Source: Chloroflexota bacterium (lineage in GTDB: Bacteria; Chloroflexota; Anaerolineae; Anaerolineales; Anaerolineaceae). From it: 22,928 nt of DNA. The DNA lies in assembly GCA_021796375.1 (NCBI GenBank), contig JAJYJF010000002.1, positions 1-22,928 on the forward strand, given 5' to 3'. This document shows positions 14,667-22,436 of this stretch, piece after piece. The position numbers and the translations under genes are program-made. Under the pieces are notes generated by a model. The model was not told the origin of the DNA, did no database searches, and worked only from the letters and a program-made list of their open reading frames with translations. The stretch's first letter is position 1, and each line of letters opens with the position of its first letter.

Positions 14667-14719
14667 ATCCTTGGCACAAACAATTTGCCAGATTTTTCAC
14701 CAGTGTAAAGGAGAACAAA

Positions 14720-15073
14720 ATGGCGAATCGGGAAATAATCATTAAACGAGGTGGTTTTGGCTCTTTATTTTCAGGCTTTCTGATCGGTGGCCTGATCGGC
14801 GCCGGGGTTGCATTGCTCTCTGCGCCGCAATCGGGAGCCGAAACCCGGGCCCTGCTGGGAGATCGGGCCAATCAATGGAGGGATCGAGCCATGGTGGCCG
14901 CATCGGATACCCGAGACAGAGCCGGGAAGGCGATCTCGACCGCCCGCGATCAGGCAAATGATGTGATCAGCAGGACCAAAGATCGGGCTTCGAACGTCGT
15001 TCATAAAAGCTCCGATGTGATCGAACAAACCAAATCGAACGCCCAGGATATGGGCAATACTGGGTCGATGTAG
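14720..15073 (+). CDS. YtxH-domain general-stress-type protein
   Basis: A 117-residue protein with a perfect AAGGAGA ribosome binding site before the ATG at 14720. After a basic start (MANREIIIKRGG) it has one Gly-rich membrane helix, FLIGGLIGAGVALLSAPQSGAETRALL (about 18-45), which is the YtxH domain signature (GxxxG, then APxSG.ETR). The remaining 70 residues form an amphipathic repeat-like helix rich in DRA, TRD and SDV units, resembling LEA or coiled-coil stress proteins. Known YtxH proteins are small membrane-associated proteins linked to general stress in Firmicutes; biochemical function is unclear. The long regulated leader suggests induction under special conditions. It is a single-gene unit ended by the hairpin at 15151. 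Confidence 0.88.
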   Translation: MANREIIIKRGGFGSLFSGFLIGGLIGAGVALLSAPQSGAETRALLGDRANQWRDRAMVAASDTRDRAGKAISTARDQANDVISRTKDRASNVVHKSSDVIEQTKSNAQDMGNTGSM

Positions 15074-15396
15074 CTGGCCGTTTTTAACTTTGAATTCGCG
15101 TAAGAGAGTTTACTGGTAATCATTTCAAGCGGGCCAGTTTGCGGTAAGAAGAAGAGCCACCCACCCGGGTGGCTCTTCGATTCTGCATGTCCCGGGGTTC
15201 CCCATCCCCGGGACCGGAAAACAACCCCTGGCGCGGACAGTCCCGCGCATGGACCGCCCCGGCCAGCCCGAAGAGGCTGCGCCGGGCTGCGCATCTCTCG
15301 CCGGGGTGGATTCTTCCTCCCTCCGCGAAGGGGTTTGCCACCCCAACCGCGGGGAGCCGGCGGAAAGCCGATCCAGGGCGCGCCCGGAATCCGGCG
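15074..15396. other. Convergent intergenic region with inverted repeats
   Basis: This lies between the YtxH-type gene and the end of the molybdoprotein gene. Besides the terminator-like hairpin at 15151-15178, it contains a 9-bp inverted repeat GTCCCGGGG (15189-15197) with CCCCGGGAC (15206-15214). The rest is GC-rich with no supported gene. Confidence 0.5.
15151..15178. terminator. Strong 12-bp hairpin between convergent genes
   Basis: A perfect stem GAAGAGCCACCC with GGGTGGCTCTTC encloses a 4-nt loop. No long U tract follows on the plus strand. On the minus strand the hairpin is followed by TTCTTACC. It probably ends transcription of the YtxH-type gene, of the molybdoprotein gene, or both, but efficiency is uncertain. 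Confidence 0.6.
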
Positions 15397-17016
15397 CTAG
15401 AGGTTGGCCGAATAGACGTCGATCCCGGTCGCTCCGGAGGGCTCCGGCGGCCGCTCCACAGCGATCTGCGGCACGCCCTGCCCGTCTGTGGCGCGCACCC
15501 GGAAGGCGTGCCGCCCGGATTGGTACGGAAATTCGATCCGCCAGAGAATCCAGGTGAGCTCGCTCAGCGGCGGTTCCCGCAGCCTGGCTGCGGTCCACGG
15601 GCCGCTGTCCATCTGAACTTCCACCTTGCTGATGCCGCGATCGCCGGCCCAGGCGATCCCCCCCACGGATACCGTCCCGGTTTTCGGGTCGTTCGAGTTA
15701 ACCACCACCGTGTCGATGACCGAGGTCGTCTGCGGGATCGCCGCCCAATCCCAGCCGCGGTCCACCCAATATCCCGGGCCTTGCTGATCCACGGCGGTGA
15801 TTTGAGCGATCCACTTGGGCTGCTTCATCCCATAGTGGTCGGGGATGTAGATGCGCAGGGGAAACCCATGCTCCGGGGGTAAGGCGGCGCCTTCCATCTG
15901 GTATACCAGCAGGGTGCGCTCGTCCATCGCTTCATCGATCCCAACGCATTCGTAGTATCCGTCGAACGACTGGATGTTGAAGAACTTTGCATCCGGCTTA
16001 AGGCCCGCTTTTTCAAGCACGGTCTTGAATGGGACCCCGGTCCAGACCGTGGTGCCGATTAAATCCCCACCCACATCGTTGCTGATGCACGACAGGGTCA
16101 GAGCCTGGGTGATGGTGGGGAACTGCCGGATTTCATCCAGGGATAAGCTTAAAGGCTGGTTCACCAGACCGCCGAGCTTCAAGCGCCATTGGGTGAGATC
16201 GGTGGTGGGGACGTCGGTGTTGATGTCGATCCGGTAGAACTGATCGGTCGGGGTGAGCTCCGGCCGGGTGCCCGGCACCGGCGGAAACCGCTGGTCGAGA
16301 ACCGACACGGGGGGCGAGCTGGCAGGCCCATTGGTCCCGGAGACCTGAGCCGGCGTGGGGTTGGGGCTGGCGGCGCTGGCAACCTCCGCGGCTTTCTTGC
16401 GGTTGGAATAGGATATCCCCAACGCCAGGAGGCCAAACCCGATGCTCCCGCTGACCAGCCAGCCGAGGAACTTCCGGCGCGAAGCGGCAGCCTCGTCGGG
16501 AGGCGTATCAGCGCCCCCCGCGGGCTGGACGAGCGCCCGGCTGAGCGCCCACCCCCACCCCAGCAGCAGGACGGCCAGCTCGACCGTACTGGCGAGCGCG
16601 CCCGCCTGCGGGAAACCCAGCTCGATCTCGACCAGCATTGCGAAGAGGAAGAGCAGCCCTCCGCCGATCAGCCCAAGCAGGGTGATCCGCCGCGGGAAGC
16701 GCGCCCCCAGGTATGCCAGAAGGAGACCAAATACGATCCCGGCGGCCAGGAACTGGAGGATCGCGACGCTCTGTTCGGCCAGCTTGGCGGTGCTGGCGGT
16801 CGCTCCGAGGTGCAGCCCGTTGATGACATTCACCATCGTCGAGATCCCAAATGCGATCACCGCGCCGGGCAGGTGCCGCGTCATCCAGTCAAAAATATCG
16901 AAAGGGAAAAACGGCAGCAGCGCAGCATTCATCAAGAGATAGAACAGCGCCGCCACCCCTGCTGCGGTGATTCCACCCAGCACGGCTCCTTCAAAAAGGC
17001 GGTAGTTTCGTTTCAT
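15397..17016 (-). CDS. Sulfite-oxidase-like molybdopterin oxidoreductase with N-terminal membrane domain and internal Tat motif
   Basis: A 539-residue protein read from the ATG at 17016. The N-terminal part has about five membrane helices (about 10-30, 50-70, 83-105, 110-132 and 138-162). An internal twin-arginine motif SRRKFLG (179-185) with a hydrophobic stretch follows, then a Ser/Pro-rich linker. The molybdopterin domain has TLSCISNDVGGDLIGT with the Mo-binding Cys310, then TVWTGVPFKTVLEKAGL and HGFPLRIYIPDHYGMKQPKWI. The C-terminal Ig-like dimerisation domain has GIAWAGDRGISKVEVQMDSG. The catalytic part sits outside the membrane after folding with cofactor in the cytoplasm and Tat export. 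The electron acceptor and substrate are unknown; no heme domain is present, so the membrane domain or a c-type cytochrome may accept electrons. No strong RBS was seen (AGCAGG). Confidence 0.9.
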   Translation of the reverse strand: MKRNYRLFEGAVLGGITAAGVAALFYLLMNAALLPFFPFDIFDWMTRHLPGAVIAFGISTMVNVINGLHLGATASTAKLAEQSVAILQFLAAGIVFGLLLAYLGARFPRRITLLGLIGGGLLFLFAMLVEIELGFPQAGALASTVELAVLLLGWGWALSRALVQPAGGADTPPDEAAASRRKFLGWLVSGSIGFGLLALGISYSNRKKAAEVASAASPNPTPAQVSGTNGPASSPPVSVLDQRFPPVPGTRPELTPTDQFYRIDINTDVPTTDLTQWRLKLGGLVNQPLSLSLDEIRQFPTITQALTLSCISNDVGGDLIGTTVWTGVPFKTVLEKAGLKPDAKFFNIQSFDGYYECVGIDEAMDERTLLVYQMEGAALPPEHGFPLRIYIPDHYGMKQPKWIAQITAVDQQGPGYWVDRGWDWAAIPQTTSVIDTVVVNSNDPKTGTVSVGGIAWAGDRGISKVEVQMDSGPWTAARLREPPLSELTWILWRIEFPYQSGRHAFRVRATDGQGVPQIAVERPPEPSGATGIDVYSANL

Positions 17017-17068
17017 GTTCGACCTGCTATCCCTCACCAATCTAATTGGGTATATTTTATATTATTTC

Positions 17069-17097
17069 TCTATATTAAATCACGAAATCATTGCCAA
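17069..17097 (-). promoter_or_regulatory. Sigma-70 promoter of the molybdopterin oxidoreductase gene
   Basis: On the minus strand, TTGGCA (17092-17097), a 17-bp spacer and TATAGA (17069-17074) lie in an AT-rich tract. The predicted start near 17062 leaves a leader of about 46 nt before the ATG at 17016. Confidence 0.6.
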
Positions 17098-17190
17098 TAC
17101 CTTACAATACGCACAGAATTTCCCCGATCCCCACCCGCCGGGGCATATTTATCGTGCGGGTAAGATCAAATCCGGGTTAGCCTCCACCAG

Positions 17191-17196
17191 TATAAT
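17191..17196 (+). promoter_or_regulatory. Possible -10 box for the polX gene
   Basis: A perfect TATAAT stands 21 bp before the polX start codon, but no matching -35 box is seen at 16-18 bp. A start around 17203 would fall at the ribosome binding site. It is either an activator-dependent promoter or a chance match. Confidence 0.3.
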
Positions 17197-17217
17197 TGAT
17201 TCAAAGGACCGGTGCCG

Positions 17218-18960
17218 ATGCACACATATACGAATGCTGAGCTGGCGGGAATCTTTCAGACAATCGCCGACCTCCTCGAGATCAAAGGGGAAAATATCTA
17301 TAAAATCCTGGCCTACCGCCGCGCCGCGGAGAGCCTGAACAACCTGGCCGAGAACGTCAATGACGTTGCCCAGCGGGGCGAGCTGCAGGCGATCCCCGGG
17401 GTGGGGAAAGCCATCGCCGATAAAATCTCCGAGCTGATCGACACCGGACGCCTCCAGTTTTTGGATAACCTTTCCGAAGAAGTGCCTTTGAGCCTGGTAG
17501 AGCTGCTCCGGGTCCCCGATCTCGGGCCGAAGAAAGCGGCGCTGTTCTGGAAGAAGGCTGGCATCACCAGCCTGCCCGAGCTGGAAGAAGCCGCCCGCCG
17601 CGGGAAGCTGCGCGAGCTGCCCGGCGTCGGCGAAAAATCGGAAGCCCGCATCCTAGCCGGGATCGAAGCCCTGGCCCACCGGACCACCCGCATCCCCCTG
17701 GGCAGAGCCTACCCGCTGGGCAAGCAGCTGGTCGAGTGGCTGCGCTCCCAGCCTGGGATCGCGTCCGCCGAGCTGGCCGGCAGCCTGCGCCGGATGCGCG
17801 AGACGATCGGCGATATCGACCTGGTTGCCGCCACGGAAAATCCGCAGCGTATCATGGCAGCCTTTATCGAACACCCCCTGGTGGAGAAGGTATATGCCCA
17901 GGGGGTCACCAAAACCAGCGTCGAGCTCCGCGGGGGGATCCCGGCTCAGCTCTGGCTGCACCCACCCGCCGAGTTCGGGACGGCCCTCCAGTACGCCACC
18001 GGGTCGAAGGAGCACAGCGTCCGCCTGCGCGAGATCGCCCAGGACCAGGGCTTTTCCCTCTCCGACCGCTCGCTGCTGTTCCCGGACGGAAAGGAAGTAT
18101 TTTTAGGAACCGAAGCCGAGGTGTACGCGGCCGTCGGGCTGCCCTGGATCCCGCCGGAAATCCGCGAGGACCGTGGGGAAATCCAGGCGGCGAAAAAGGG
18201 CCAGCTGCCTGACCTGGTCGAGCCCGGCGACATCCTCGCCGAGCTGCACACCCACTCCACCTGGAGCGACGGCCAGGCCAGCATCCGTGAGATGGCGGTC
18301 GCTGCCCGCGAGCGCGGCTACAAAGTGCTGGCGATCACCGACCACTCGGCCAGCCTGGGGATCGCCGGGGGGATGACCGCGGAGGATCTGCGCCGCAGGA
18401 AGGTCGAGATCGACCAGGTTCAGGCCGAGATGGGCGATACGCTCCAGCTGCTCCAGGGCGCTGAGGTCGAAATTCTCGCCGATGGGCGGCTCGACTACCC
18501 TGACGATGTGCTGGCTGGGCTGGACATCGTGATCGCCTCGCTGCATACCGGTTTGCGGCAGGGGCGCGAGGCTGCCACGCGCCGGGTCGTCTCCGCGATC
18601 CAAAACCCGCACGTGGATATCCTTGGCCACCCGACCGGGCGATTGATCCCCGAGCGCGAGGGCGCTGACCTGGATATGGAGGCGGTTTTTTCCGCCGCCC
18701 GCCAGTCTGGGACCGCGCTCGAGTTGAATGCCAACCCGGCCCGGCTTGACCTGAGCGATGTCTATGCCCGGCGGGCGAAGGAGCTGGGGATTCCGCTCAG
18801 CGTGAATACCGACGCGCATGCTCCCGACCAGTACTCCCTGCTGTTTTACGGGGTTGCCACCGCACGGCGTGCCTGGCTCGAGCCCCAAGATATTCTCAAC
18901 TGCTGGGAGCCCGGGCAGCTGAGGGCCTGGCTGCGAGCGCGCGGCGAGAAACGGGCCTGA
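17218..18960 (+). CDS. polX: DNA polymerase/3'-5' exonuclease PolX (family X polymerase plus PHP domain)
   Basis: A 580-residue bacterial PolX. The order is: an 8-kDa-like N-terminal domain (ELAGIFQTIADLLEIKGEN), helix-hairpin-helix motifs IPGVGKAIADKI and LPGVGEKSEARIL, and the polymerase palm with GSLRRMRETIGDIDLV (Asp199 and Asp201). A C-terminal PHP exonuclease domain starts near 340. The PHP metal motifs are all present: HTHSTWSDG, ITDHSA, GAEVEIL, SLHTG, LGHPTGR, LNANPARLDL and NTDAHAPDQ. The third palm carboxylate (VDLR in Bacillus PolX) is replaced: the segment reads AQLWLHPP, with Gln244. Such enzymes act in base-excision and gap-filling repair. The ATG at 17218 has AAAGGA 9 bp upstream; a GTG two codons earlier is too close to it. 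Confidence 0.93.
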   Translation: MHTYTNAELAGIFQTIADLLEIKGENIYKILAYRRAAESLNNLAENVNDVAQRGELQAIPGVGKAIADKISELIDTGRLQFLDNLSEEVPLSLVELLRVPDLGPKKAALFWKKAGITSLPELEEAARRGKLRELPGVGEKSEARILAGIEALAHRTTRIPLGRAYPLGKQLVEWLRSQPGIASAELAGSLRRMRETIGDIDLVAATENPQRIMAAFIEHPLVEKVYAQGVTKTSVELRGGIPAQLWLHPPAEFGTALQYATGSKEHSVRLREIAQDQGFSLSDRSLLFPDGKEVFLGTEAEVYAAVGLPWIPPEIREDRGEIQAAKKGQLPDLVEPGDILAELHTHSTWSDGQASIREMAVAARERGYKVLAITDHSASLGIAGGMTAEDLRRRKVEIDQVQAEMGDTLQLLQGAEVEILADGRLDYPDDVLAGLDIVIASLHTGLRQGREAATRRVVSAIQNPHVDILGHPTGRLIPEREGADLDMEAVFSAARQSGTALELNANPARLDLSDVYARRAKELGIPLSVNTDAHAPDQYSLLFYGVATARRAWLEPQDILNCWEPGQLRAWLRARGEKRA

Positions 18961-19011
18961 ATTCGCGGGGATCTCATCTCGCAAGGTATCACCGGGTCTG
19001 GCGCGGAATTT

Positions 19012-19224
19012 TCAGGATTGTTTTTGGAACCCGTACAGGTCCCGAATATTTTCCAGAAAGTACCGCCCGCGGGAATCGGCCTCGGAAAGGCCCACCCAGG
19101 TTTCTTCCGGGACGTCGAAATAATCGTAGACCTCGCCGGATTGGAACTCGATCTCCAGAAGATCTTGCTCAGGATCGTACCCCATCGACCGGATGCTGGC
19201 TGAATCGACTGCCTGTCGTTCCAT
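19012..19224 (-). CDS. KTSC-domain protein
   Basis: A 70-residue protein made almost wholly of one KTSC domain. It has VDSASIRSMGYDPEQDLLEIEF, SGEVYDYFDVPEETW and SRGRYFLENIRDLY. Similar domains are found alone or next to lysyl-tRNA synthetase-type proteins, and the function is unknown. The ATG at 19224 has an AGGGGA ribosome binding site. It is 51 bp downstream of the end of the convergent polX gene, with no clear terminator between them. It is small and cytosolic, with no membrane segment. Confidence 0.85.
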   Translation of the reverse strand: MERQAVDSASIRSMGYDPEQDLLEIEFQSGEVYDYFDVPEETWVGLSEADSRGRYFLENIRDLYGFQKQS

Positions 19225-19302
19225 TTTCCCCTACCTGTAATTATCTGTATACCGATTCTCAGCCGATAGTTTGATGAATGAATGAGATGGGCTGATTTCC
19301 CC

Positions 19303-19617
19303 CTACTGCCCTACCAGGAGGAGGACCCCGGCCACGGCCCCCAGCACGGCCATCACGATCACCAACTGCGCAGAGCTGATGCCGAAAAGGGGCAGCAATC
19401 CCGTCAAAATTAACCAGACGGAAAGGAGCAGATATCCCAGGTTGATCACCGTCTTCGGATCCCGCGCGCGCAGCATTAAGAGGACGCCGGAGAGGATCGC
19501 GATGATCGGCAGGATGAAAGTGAGACTGGGAATGTTGATCTGGAACAGGTCCACGATCCCTTGCACGATCAGCCAGAGTGCGAGAACGATGATTCCGATG
19601 CTGCTTGCGCCTTTCAT
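19303..19617 (-). CDS. Small four-helix membrane protein, unknown function
   Basis: A 104-residue protein is nearly all hydrophobic. Four predicted helices lie at about 5-25 (IGIIVLALWLIVQGIVDLF), 32-49 (LTFILPIIAILSGVLLML), 58-76 (NLGYLLLSVWLILTGLLPL) and 83-102 (AQLVIVMAVLGAVAGVLLLV). A basic loop (LRARDPK) follows helix 2. The two halves look alike, WLIVQGIVDLF versus WLILTGLLPLF, suggesting an internal duplication. The ATG has a perfect AAAGGAGA site. It resembles DUF-type small membrane proteins common in Chloroflexota, but no function can be named. It lies between the LLM oxidoreductase and the KTSC gene on the same strand. Confidence 0.75.
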   Translation of the reverse strand: MKGASSIGIIVLALWLIVQGIVDLFQINIPSLTFILPIIAILSGVLLMLRARDPKTVINLGYLLLSVWLILTGLLPLFGISSAQLVIVMAVLGAVAGVLLLVGQ

Positions 19618-19701
19618 GTCGGTCTCCTTTCGCCGTGAGGGTGAATGAGATTCTCGGTACTGCCGGTCAGCCTGCTGTGCAGGTCACATCCAGGGCAGGG
19701 G

Positions 19702-20577
19702 TCAGGTCCGCGAAACCCCCATTTCTCGCGCGAATCGCGCCAGTGCGTCGATATGCGCCTGGGGAGTCGCCAGTCCGGCCCCCATGGTATTGATCGAAAA
19801 ACCGGTCGCGCCCAGTTCTTCCCAGATCCGAGCGGTAGAATGCCACTGCGACGGGTTCCCATCCCCGTAAAGCAGCCGCGGTTCGATGCCAAACTCGAGC
19901 GGGTTGCGCCCGGCGGACACCAGCTCCTGCCTCAGCAGCTCCGCGGGCTTGCGGGCATCCTCCACCTGCCGGATATTCGGGATCCAGCCGTCCCCGATCC
20001 TCGCAGCCCGCTTCAAGGCTTCTTCCGCAGTCCCCCCAAACCAGATCGGGATCGGCCGCTGGACGGGCAGCGGCTTGATGCCGGCATCCGGGATGTGATG
20101 CCATTTCCCCTCAAAATTAACCAGCGGCTCCGTCCAGAGCGCTCGCAAGACGGCGACCTGCTCCTCAGACCGCCGGCCGCGGTTGTGGAAATTTTCATTC
20201 AGGGCAGTATATTCAACCTCGTTCCAGCCCAGACCGACCCCCATCCGGAATTTTCCCTCGCACAGCACGTCCAGGGTGGCCGCTTGCTTGGCGACCAGCA
20301 CCGTCTGGCGCTGGGGCAGGATCAGGATGCCGGTGAAAAATCCAAGCCGCGGCGCGAACCCGGCCATGTAGCTGAACAGCACAAAGGGTTCTAGGAAGCT
20401 GGATTCATGCGTATAAGTCCCCCGCCACCCGCCCGGGCGGTCGGGATTGGCTCCCAGAATATGGTCATAGGCGAGGATGTGGGAGTACCCCATCCCTTCG
20501 ACCGCCTGGGCGTAATCTCGCACGGCCGCGGGGTCGCTTCCAAACTCAGTTTGTGGAAAGACAACGCCAAAATTCAT
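19702..20577 (-). CDS. LLM-class (luciferase-like) F420-dependent oxidoreductase
   Basis: A 291-residue TIM-barrel oxidoreductase of the luciferase-like monooxygenase family. It opens with MNFGVVFPQTEFGSDP and continues with GYSHILAYDHILGANPDRPGGW. The barrel core is LILPQRQTVLVAKQAATLDVLCEGKFRMGVGLGWNEVEY, then PIPIWFGGTAEEALKRAARIGDGWIP. These features fit the F420-dependent subgroup. Substrate and partner are unknown; such enzymes transfer hydride between reduced F420 (or FMN) and a metabolite. The ATG at 20577 has an upstream AGGAAAGGA. Its own promoter lies just before it. It is about 84 bp from the following membrane protein gene and may be cotranscribed with it. Confidence 0.92.
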   Translation of the reverse strand: MNFGVVFPQTEFGSDPAAVRDYAQAVEGMGYSHILAYDHILGANPDRPGGWRGTYTHESSFLEPFVLFSYMAGFAPRLGFFTGILILPQRQTVLVAKQAATLDVLCEGKFRMGVGLGWNEVEYTALNENFHNRGRRSEEQVAVLRALWTEPLVNFEGKWHHIPDAGIKPLPVQRPIPIWFGGTAEEALKRAARIGDGWIPNIRQVEDARKPAELLRQELVSAGRNPLEFGIEPRLLYGDGNPSQWHSTARIWEELGATGFSINTMGAGLATPQAHIDALARFAREMGVSRT

Positions 20578-20610
20578 CTTAATCCGGTCCTTTCCTCCCG
20601 GTTTTAAAAT

Positions 20611-20639
20611 AGTATAGTATATCCCTTCACAATGTTCAA
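20611..20639 (-). promoter_or_regulatory. Sigma-70 promoter of the LLM oxidoreductase gene
   Basis: On the minus strand, TTGAAC (20634-20639), a 17-bp spacer and TATACT (20611-20616). The overlapping repeat TATACTATACT gives two possible -10 boxes, of which this has the better spacing. It starts only 6 bp from the T tract of the preceding terminator. Confidence 0.7.
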
Positions 20640-20645
20640 TTTTCG

Positions 20646-20686
20646 AAAAAGAAAGGAGCTTTCCTGAAAGCGAAAAAGCTCCTTTC
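20646..20686 (-). terminator. Intrinsic terminator of the ccm operon
   Basis: A perfect 12-bp stem (20651-20662 with 20675-20686) encloses a 12-nt loop and is followed on the minus strand by five T. It lies just after the stop of the CcmD-like gene and ends the cytochrome maturation operon before the LLM gene. Confidence 0.88.
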
Positions 20687-20713
20687 CCGCGCTCAACTCA
20701 CCGTTCGAGCGAT

Positions 20714-20950
20714 CTACTTTTGTAAACTTTCCGCCGGTCGGGGCGGCGCGGGCGCTTTTTTCTCCGCGTCCATTTTTTCAATCTCTTCCAGGGTTTCGTA
20801 ATCCTTTTCCAGGTTCCTGCGCCGGATGAAGAGGCTGAGCAAGTACAGCAGCATCACGCTGAAGATCACGATATACCCCGCGATCATATAGCCAGACGTA
20901 TCTGGGGTCGCCTGGTTCAGCAGAAAAACGGTATTCACCATTCCCATCAT
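20714..20950 (-). CDS. CcmD-like small membrane protein
   Basis: A 78-residue protein has one membrane helix (YMIAGYIVIFSVMLLYLLSLFI, about residues 21-42), then a basic turn RRRNLEKDYETLEEIEKMDAEKK and a Pro/Ala-rich tail. This layout of a single TM plus a charged cytoplasmic helix matches the CcmD family, which helps release holo-CcmE from CcmABC. It starts 15 bp after ccmC with an excellent AGGAGGAG ribosome binding site and is the last gene of the operon. Sequence similarity of CcmD proteins is low, so the call rests mainly on position and shape. Confidence 0.7.
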   Translation of the reverse strand: MMGMVNTVFLLNQATPDTSGYMIAGYIVIFSVMLLYLLSLFIRRRNLEKDYETLEEIEKMDAEKKAPAPPRPAESLQK

Positions 20951-20965
20951 CGGTCTCCTCCTCTC

Positions 20966-21664
20966 CTATTGGCTGAGACGCAGCTTGAGCTGCTCGACCG
21001 TATCGGCAAGCCGCCCGAGGCGGATCCGGTGCCAGATCAGGTCGACAAACAGCACGGAAAAGACGAACAGGCTGAACATGAAGGTCTGCAGCATTTTTGG
21101 CGTCATCGCGAAGGTACCGGTCGCGGTCGGGTCCCCGCTACCAATCACCACCGGGTGGATCGTCCGGAAGATGCGGATGGATAGGAAGGTCAGGGGGACG
21201 CTGATAAAGCCCAGGATCGTGTAGACGGCGGCGAAACGAGCCCGCCGTTCGGTATCTTCGATCCCGGCGCGCAGCATCAAGTACGCGGCGTAAACCAGCT
21301 CCATCACCGTCGCGGTCGTCAGGCGCGGGTCCCAGGTCCACCAGGTGTTCCAGATCGGTTTCGCCCAGATCGATCCGACGATGATCGTGATCAGCAGGTA
21401 GACGATCCCGACCTCAACTGCAGCCAGCTCGATCTGGTCCCACTTCGGGTTGGCAGTGCGCAGGTAGGCGATCCCCGCGACCAGCGCAACCCCGAATCCG
21501 AGCATCCCGACCCAGGCGGACGCGACGTGGAAGTAAAATACCTTCTGGACCAGGCCCATCACCTCCTCGGTGGGAGCATAGAAGAAAACCATCCCGGTGG
21601 CAGCCAGGACCAGCACCAGGGATATCCAATCCAAGACAGGCAGTACCCTCGATTTCGCAGGCAT
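20966..21664 (-). CDS. ccmC: Heme exporter / cytochrome c biogenesis protein CcmC
   Basis: A 232-residue membrane protein with six helices and the tryptophan-rich WWD motif WAKPIWNTWWTWDPRLTT, flanked by FHVASAWVGM and IRIFRTIHPVV. These carry the conserved heme-ligand His residues of the family. It presents heme to CcmE outside the membrane. The start at 21664 was chosen because AAGGAG is 6 bp upstream; the ATG two codons earlier directly abuts the site. It lies 16 bp after ccmB. No ccmE or ccmF is visible, and they are probably elsewhere. Confidence 0.93.
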   Translation of the reverse strand: MPAKSRVLPVLDWISLVLVLAATGMVFFYAPTEEVMGLVQKVFYFHVASAWVGMLGFGVALVAGIAYLRTANPKWDQIELAAVEVGIVYLLITIIVGSIWAKPIWNTWWTWDPRLTTATVMELVYAAYLMLRAGIEDTERRARFAAVYTILGFISVPLTFLSIRIFRTIHPVVIGSGDPTATGTFAMTPKMLQTFMFSLFVFSVLFVDLIWHRIRLGRLADTVEQLKLRLSQ

Positions 21665-21680
21665 ATCCATCTCCTTCAAG

Positions 21681-22436
21681 CTACTCTTCGACCACAAAAT
21701 CAAATACCATAAACGCGGCAGCGATAAAGATCGCGTCGTACGCGATCAGCAGGTTCAACCAGGGCTGGATGTCCACCATTTCCAGGCCCTGCAGATATCC
21801 GCTGCTGGCTTTGACGGAAGCGATCAGCGCCGGGATCACCACCGGGAAAAGCAGGATGGGTAGCAGGATGTCACGCGTCCGCGCCTGGACGGCCATCGCG
21901 GAAAGAAGCGTCCCCACCGCGGTGTAGCCGACCGTCCCCAGCAGGATCACGAGGATCAGCCCGCCCAGCAGCAGGTTCGCGTTGTACAGCAGGCTGTAGA
22001 GCGGCAGGATGATGGCGGCGACAATGAGCATGAAGAGCCAGTTGCCGAGCGCTTTCCCGAAGTAGATTGCCGTCCGGTCGACCGGGGCGAGCAGCAGGCC
22101 ATCCAGGCAGCCGCGGTCTTTTTCAATCGCCATCGAGCGGTTTAACCCCAGCGTCCCGGCGAAGACCAGCGTGACCCACAAAATTCCGGAGGTCACGGAC
22201 GCGCGCACCTGCGGGTCCAGCTCGAGGGCAAAGTTGAAAATCACGATCACCAGGATGGAGAAGACCAGCATCGCCGAGACCACCTCGCGGCTGCGCATTT
22301 CGGCTGCCAGGTCTTTCCACAGAACCGCGATCATCGCCCCCAAAAAGGAAGCGCCGGTCGACTCCTGCCGGGCATCCTCTTGAGTCTTCAGACCCGTGAT
22401 GGGCGAGCTCACCGGATCTACCCCTTGCCCGCTCAT
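21681..22436 (-). CDS. ccmB: Heme exporter subunit CcmB
   Basis: A 251-residue membrane subunit of the CcmAB ABC transporter. The N-terminal 30 residues are extra and polar (MSGQGVDPVSSPITGLKTQ). Then follow the family motifs WKDLAAEMRSREVVSAMLVFS, GILWVTLVFAGTLGLNRSMAIEKDRGCLDGLLLAPVDRTAIYFGKA and LLPILLFPVVIPALIA. Six membrane helices are evident. The start codon overlaps the ccmA stop by 4 bp (ATGA). With CcmA it drives release of holo-CcmE during cytochrome c maturation. Confidence 0.93.
   Translation of the reverse strand: MSGQGVDPVSSPITGLKTQEDARQESTGASFLGAMIAVLWKDLAAEMRSREVVSAMLVFSILVIVIFNFALELDPQVRASVTSGILWVTLVFAGTLGLNRSMAIEKDRGCLDGLLLAPVDRTAIYFGKALGNWLFMLIVAAIILPLYSLLYNANLLLGGLILVILLGTVGYTAVGTLLSAMAVQARTRDILLPILLFPVVIPALIASVKASSGYLQGLEMVDIQPWLNLLIAYDAIFIAAAFMVFDFVVEE

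Larger units (their letters stand above)
14267..14719. other. Long intergenic/leader region upstream of the YtxH-type gene
   Basis: This AT-richer stretch holds no gene. Visible elements are an inverted repeat GGATAGG (14431-14437) with CCTATCC (14460-14466) enclosing a small CCC-GCT-GGG hairpin, and a weaker promoter-like pair TTGTGG (14471-14476), 17 bp, TATAGT (14494-14499). The promoter and leader hairpin listed separately are also here. An open frame from 14588 into the ytxH-type gene is rejected, because the ribosome binding site and family similarity start at 14720. Confidence 0.5.

Noticed and set aside
14588..14719. N-terminal extension of the YtxH-type protein
   Set aside because: It would translate the leader hairpin; AAGGAGA and family similarity both place the start at 14720.
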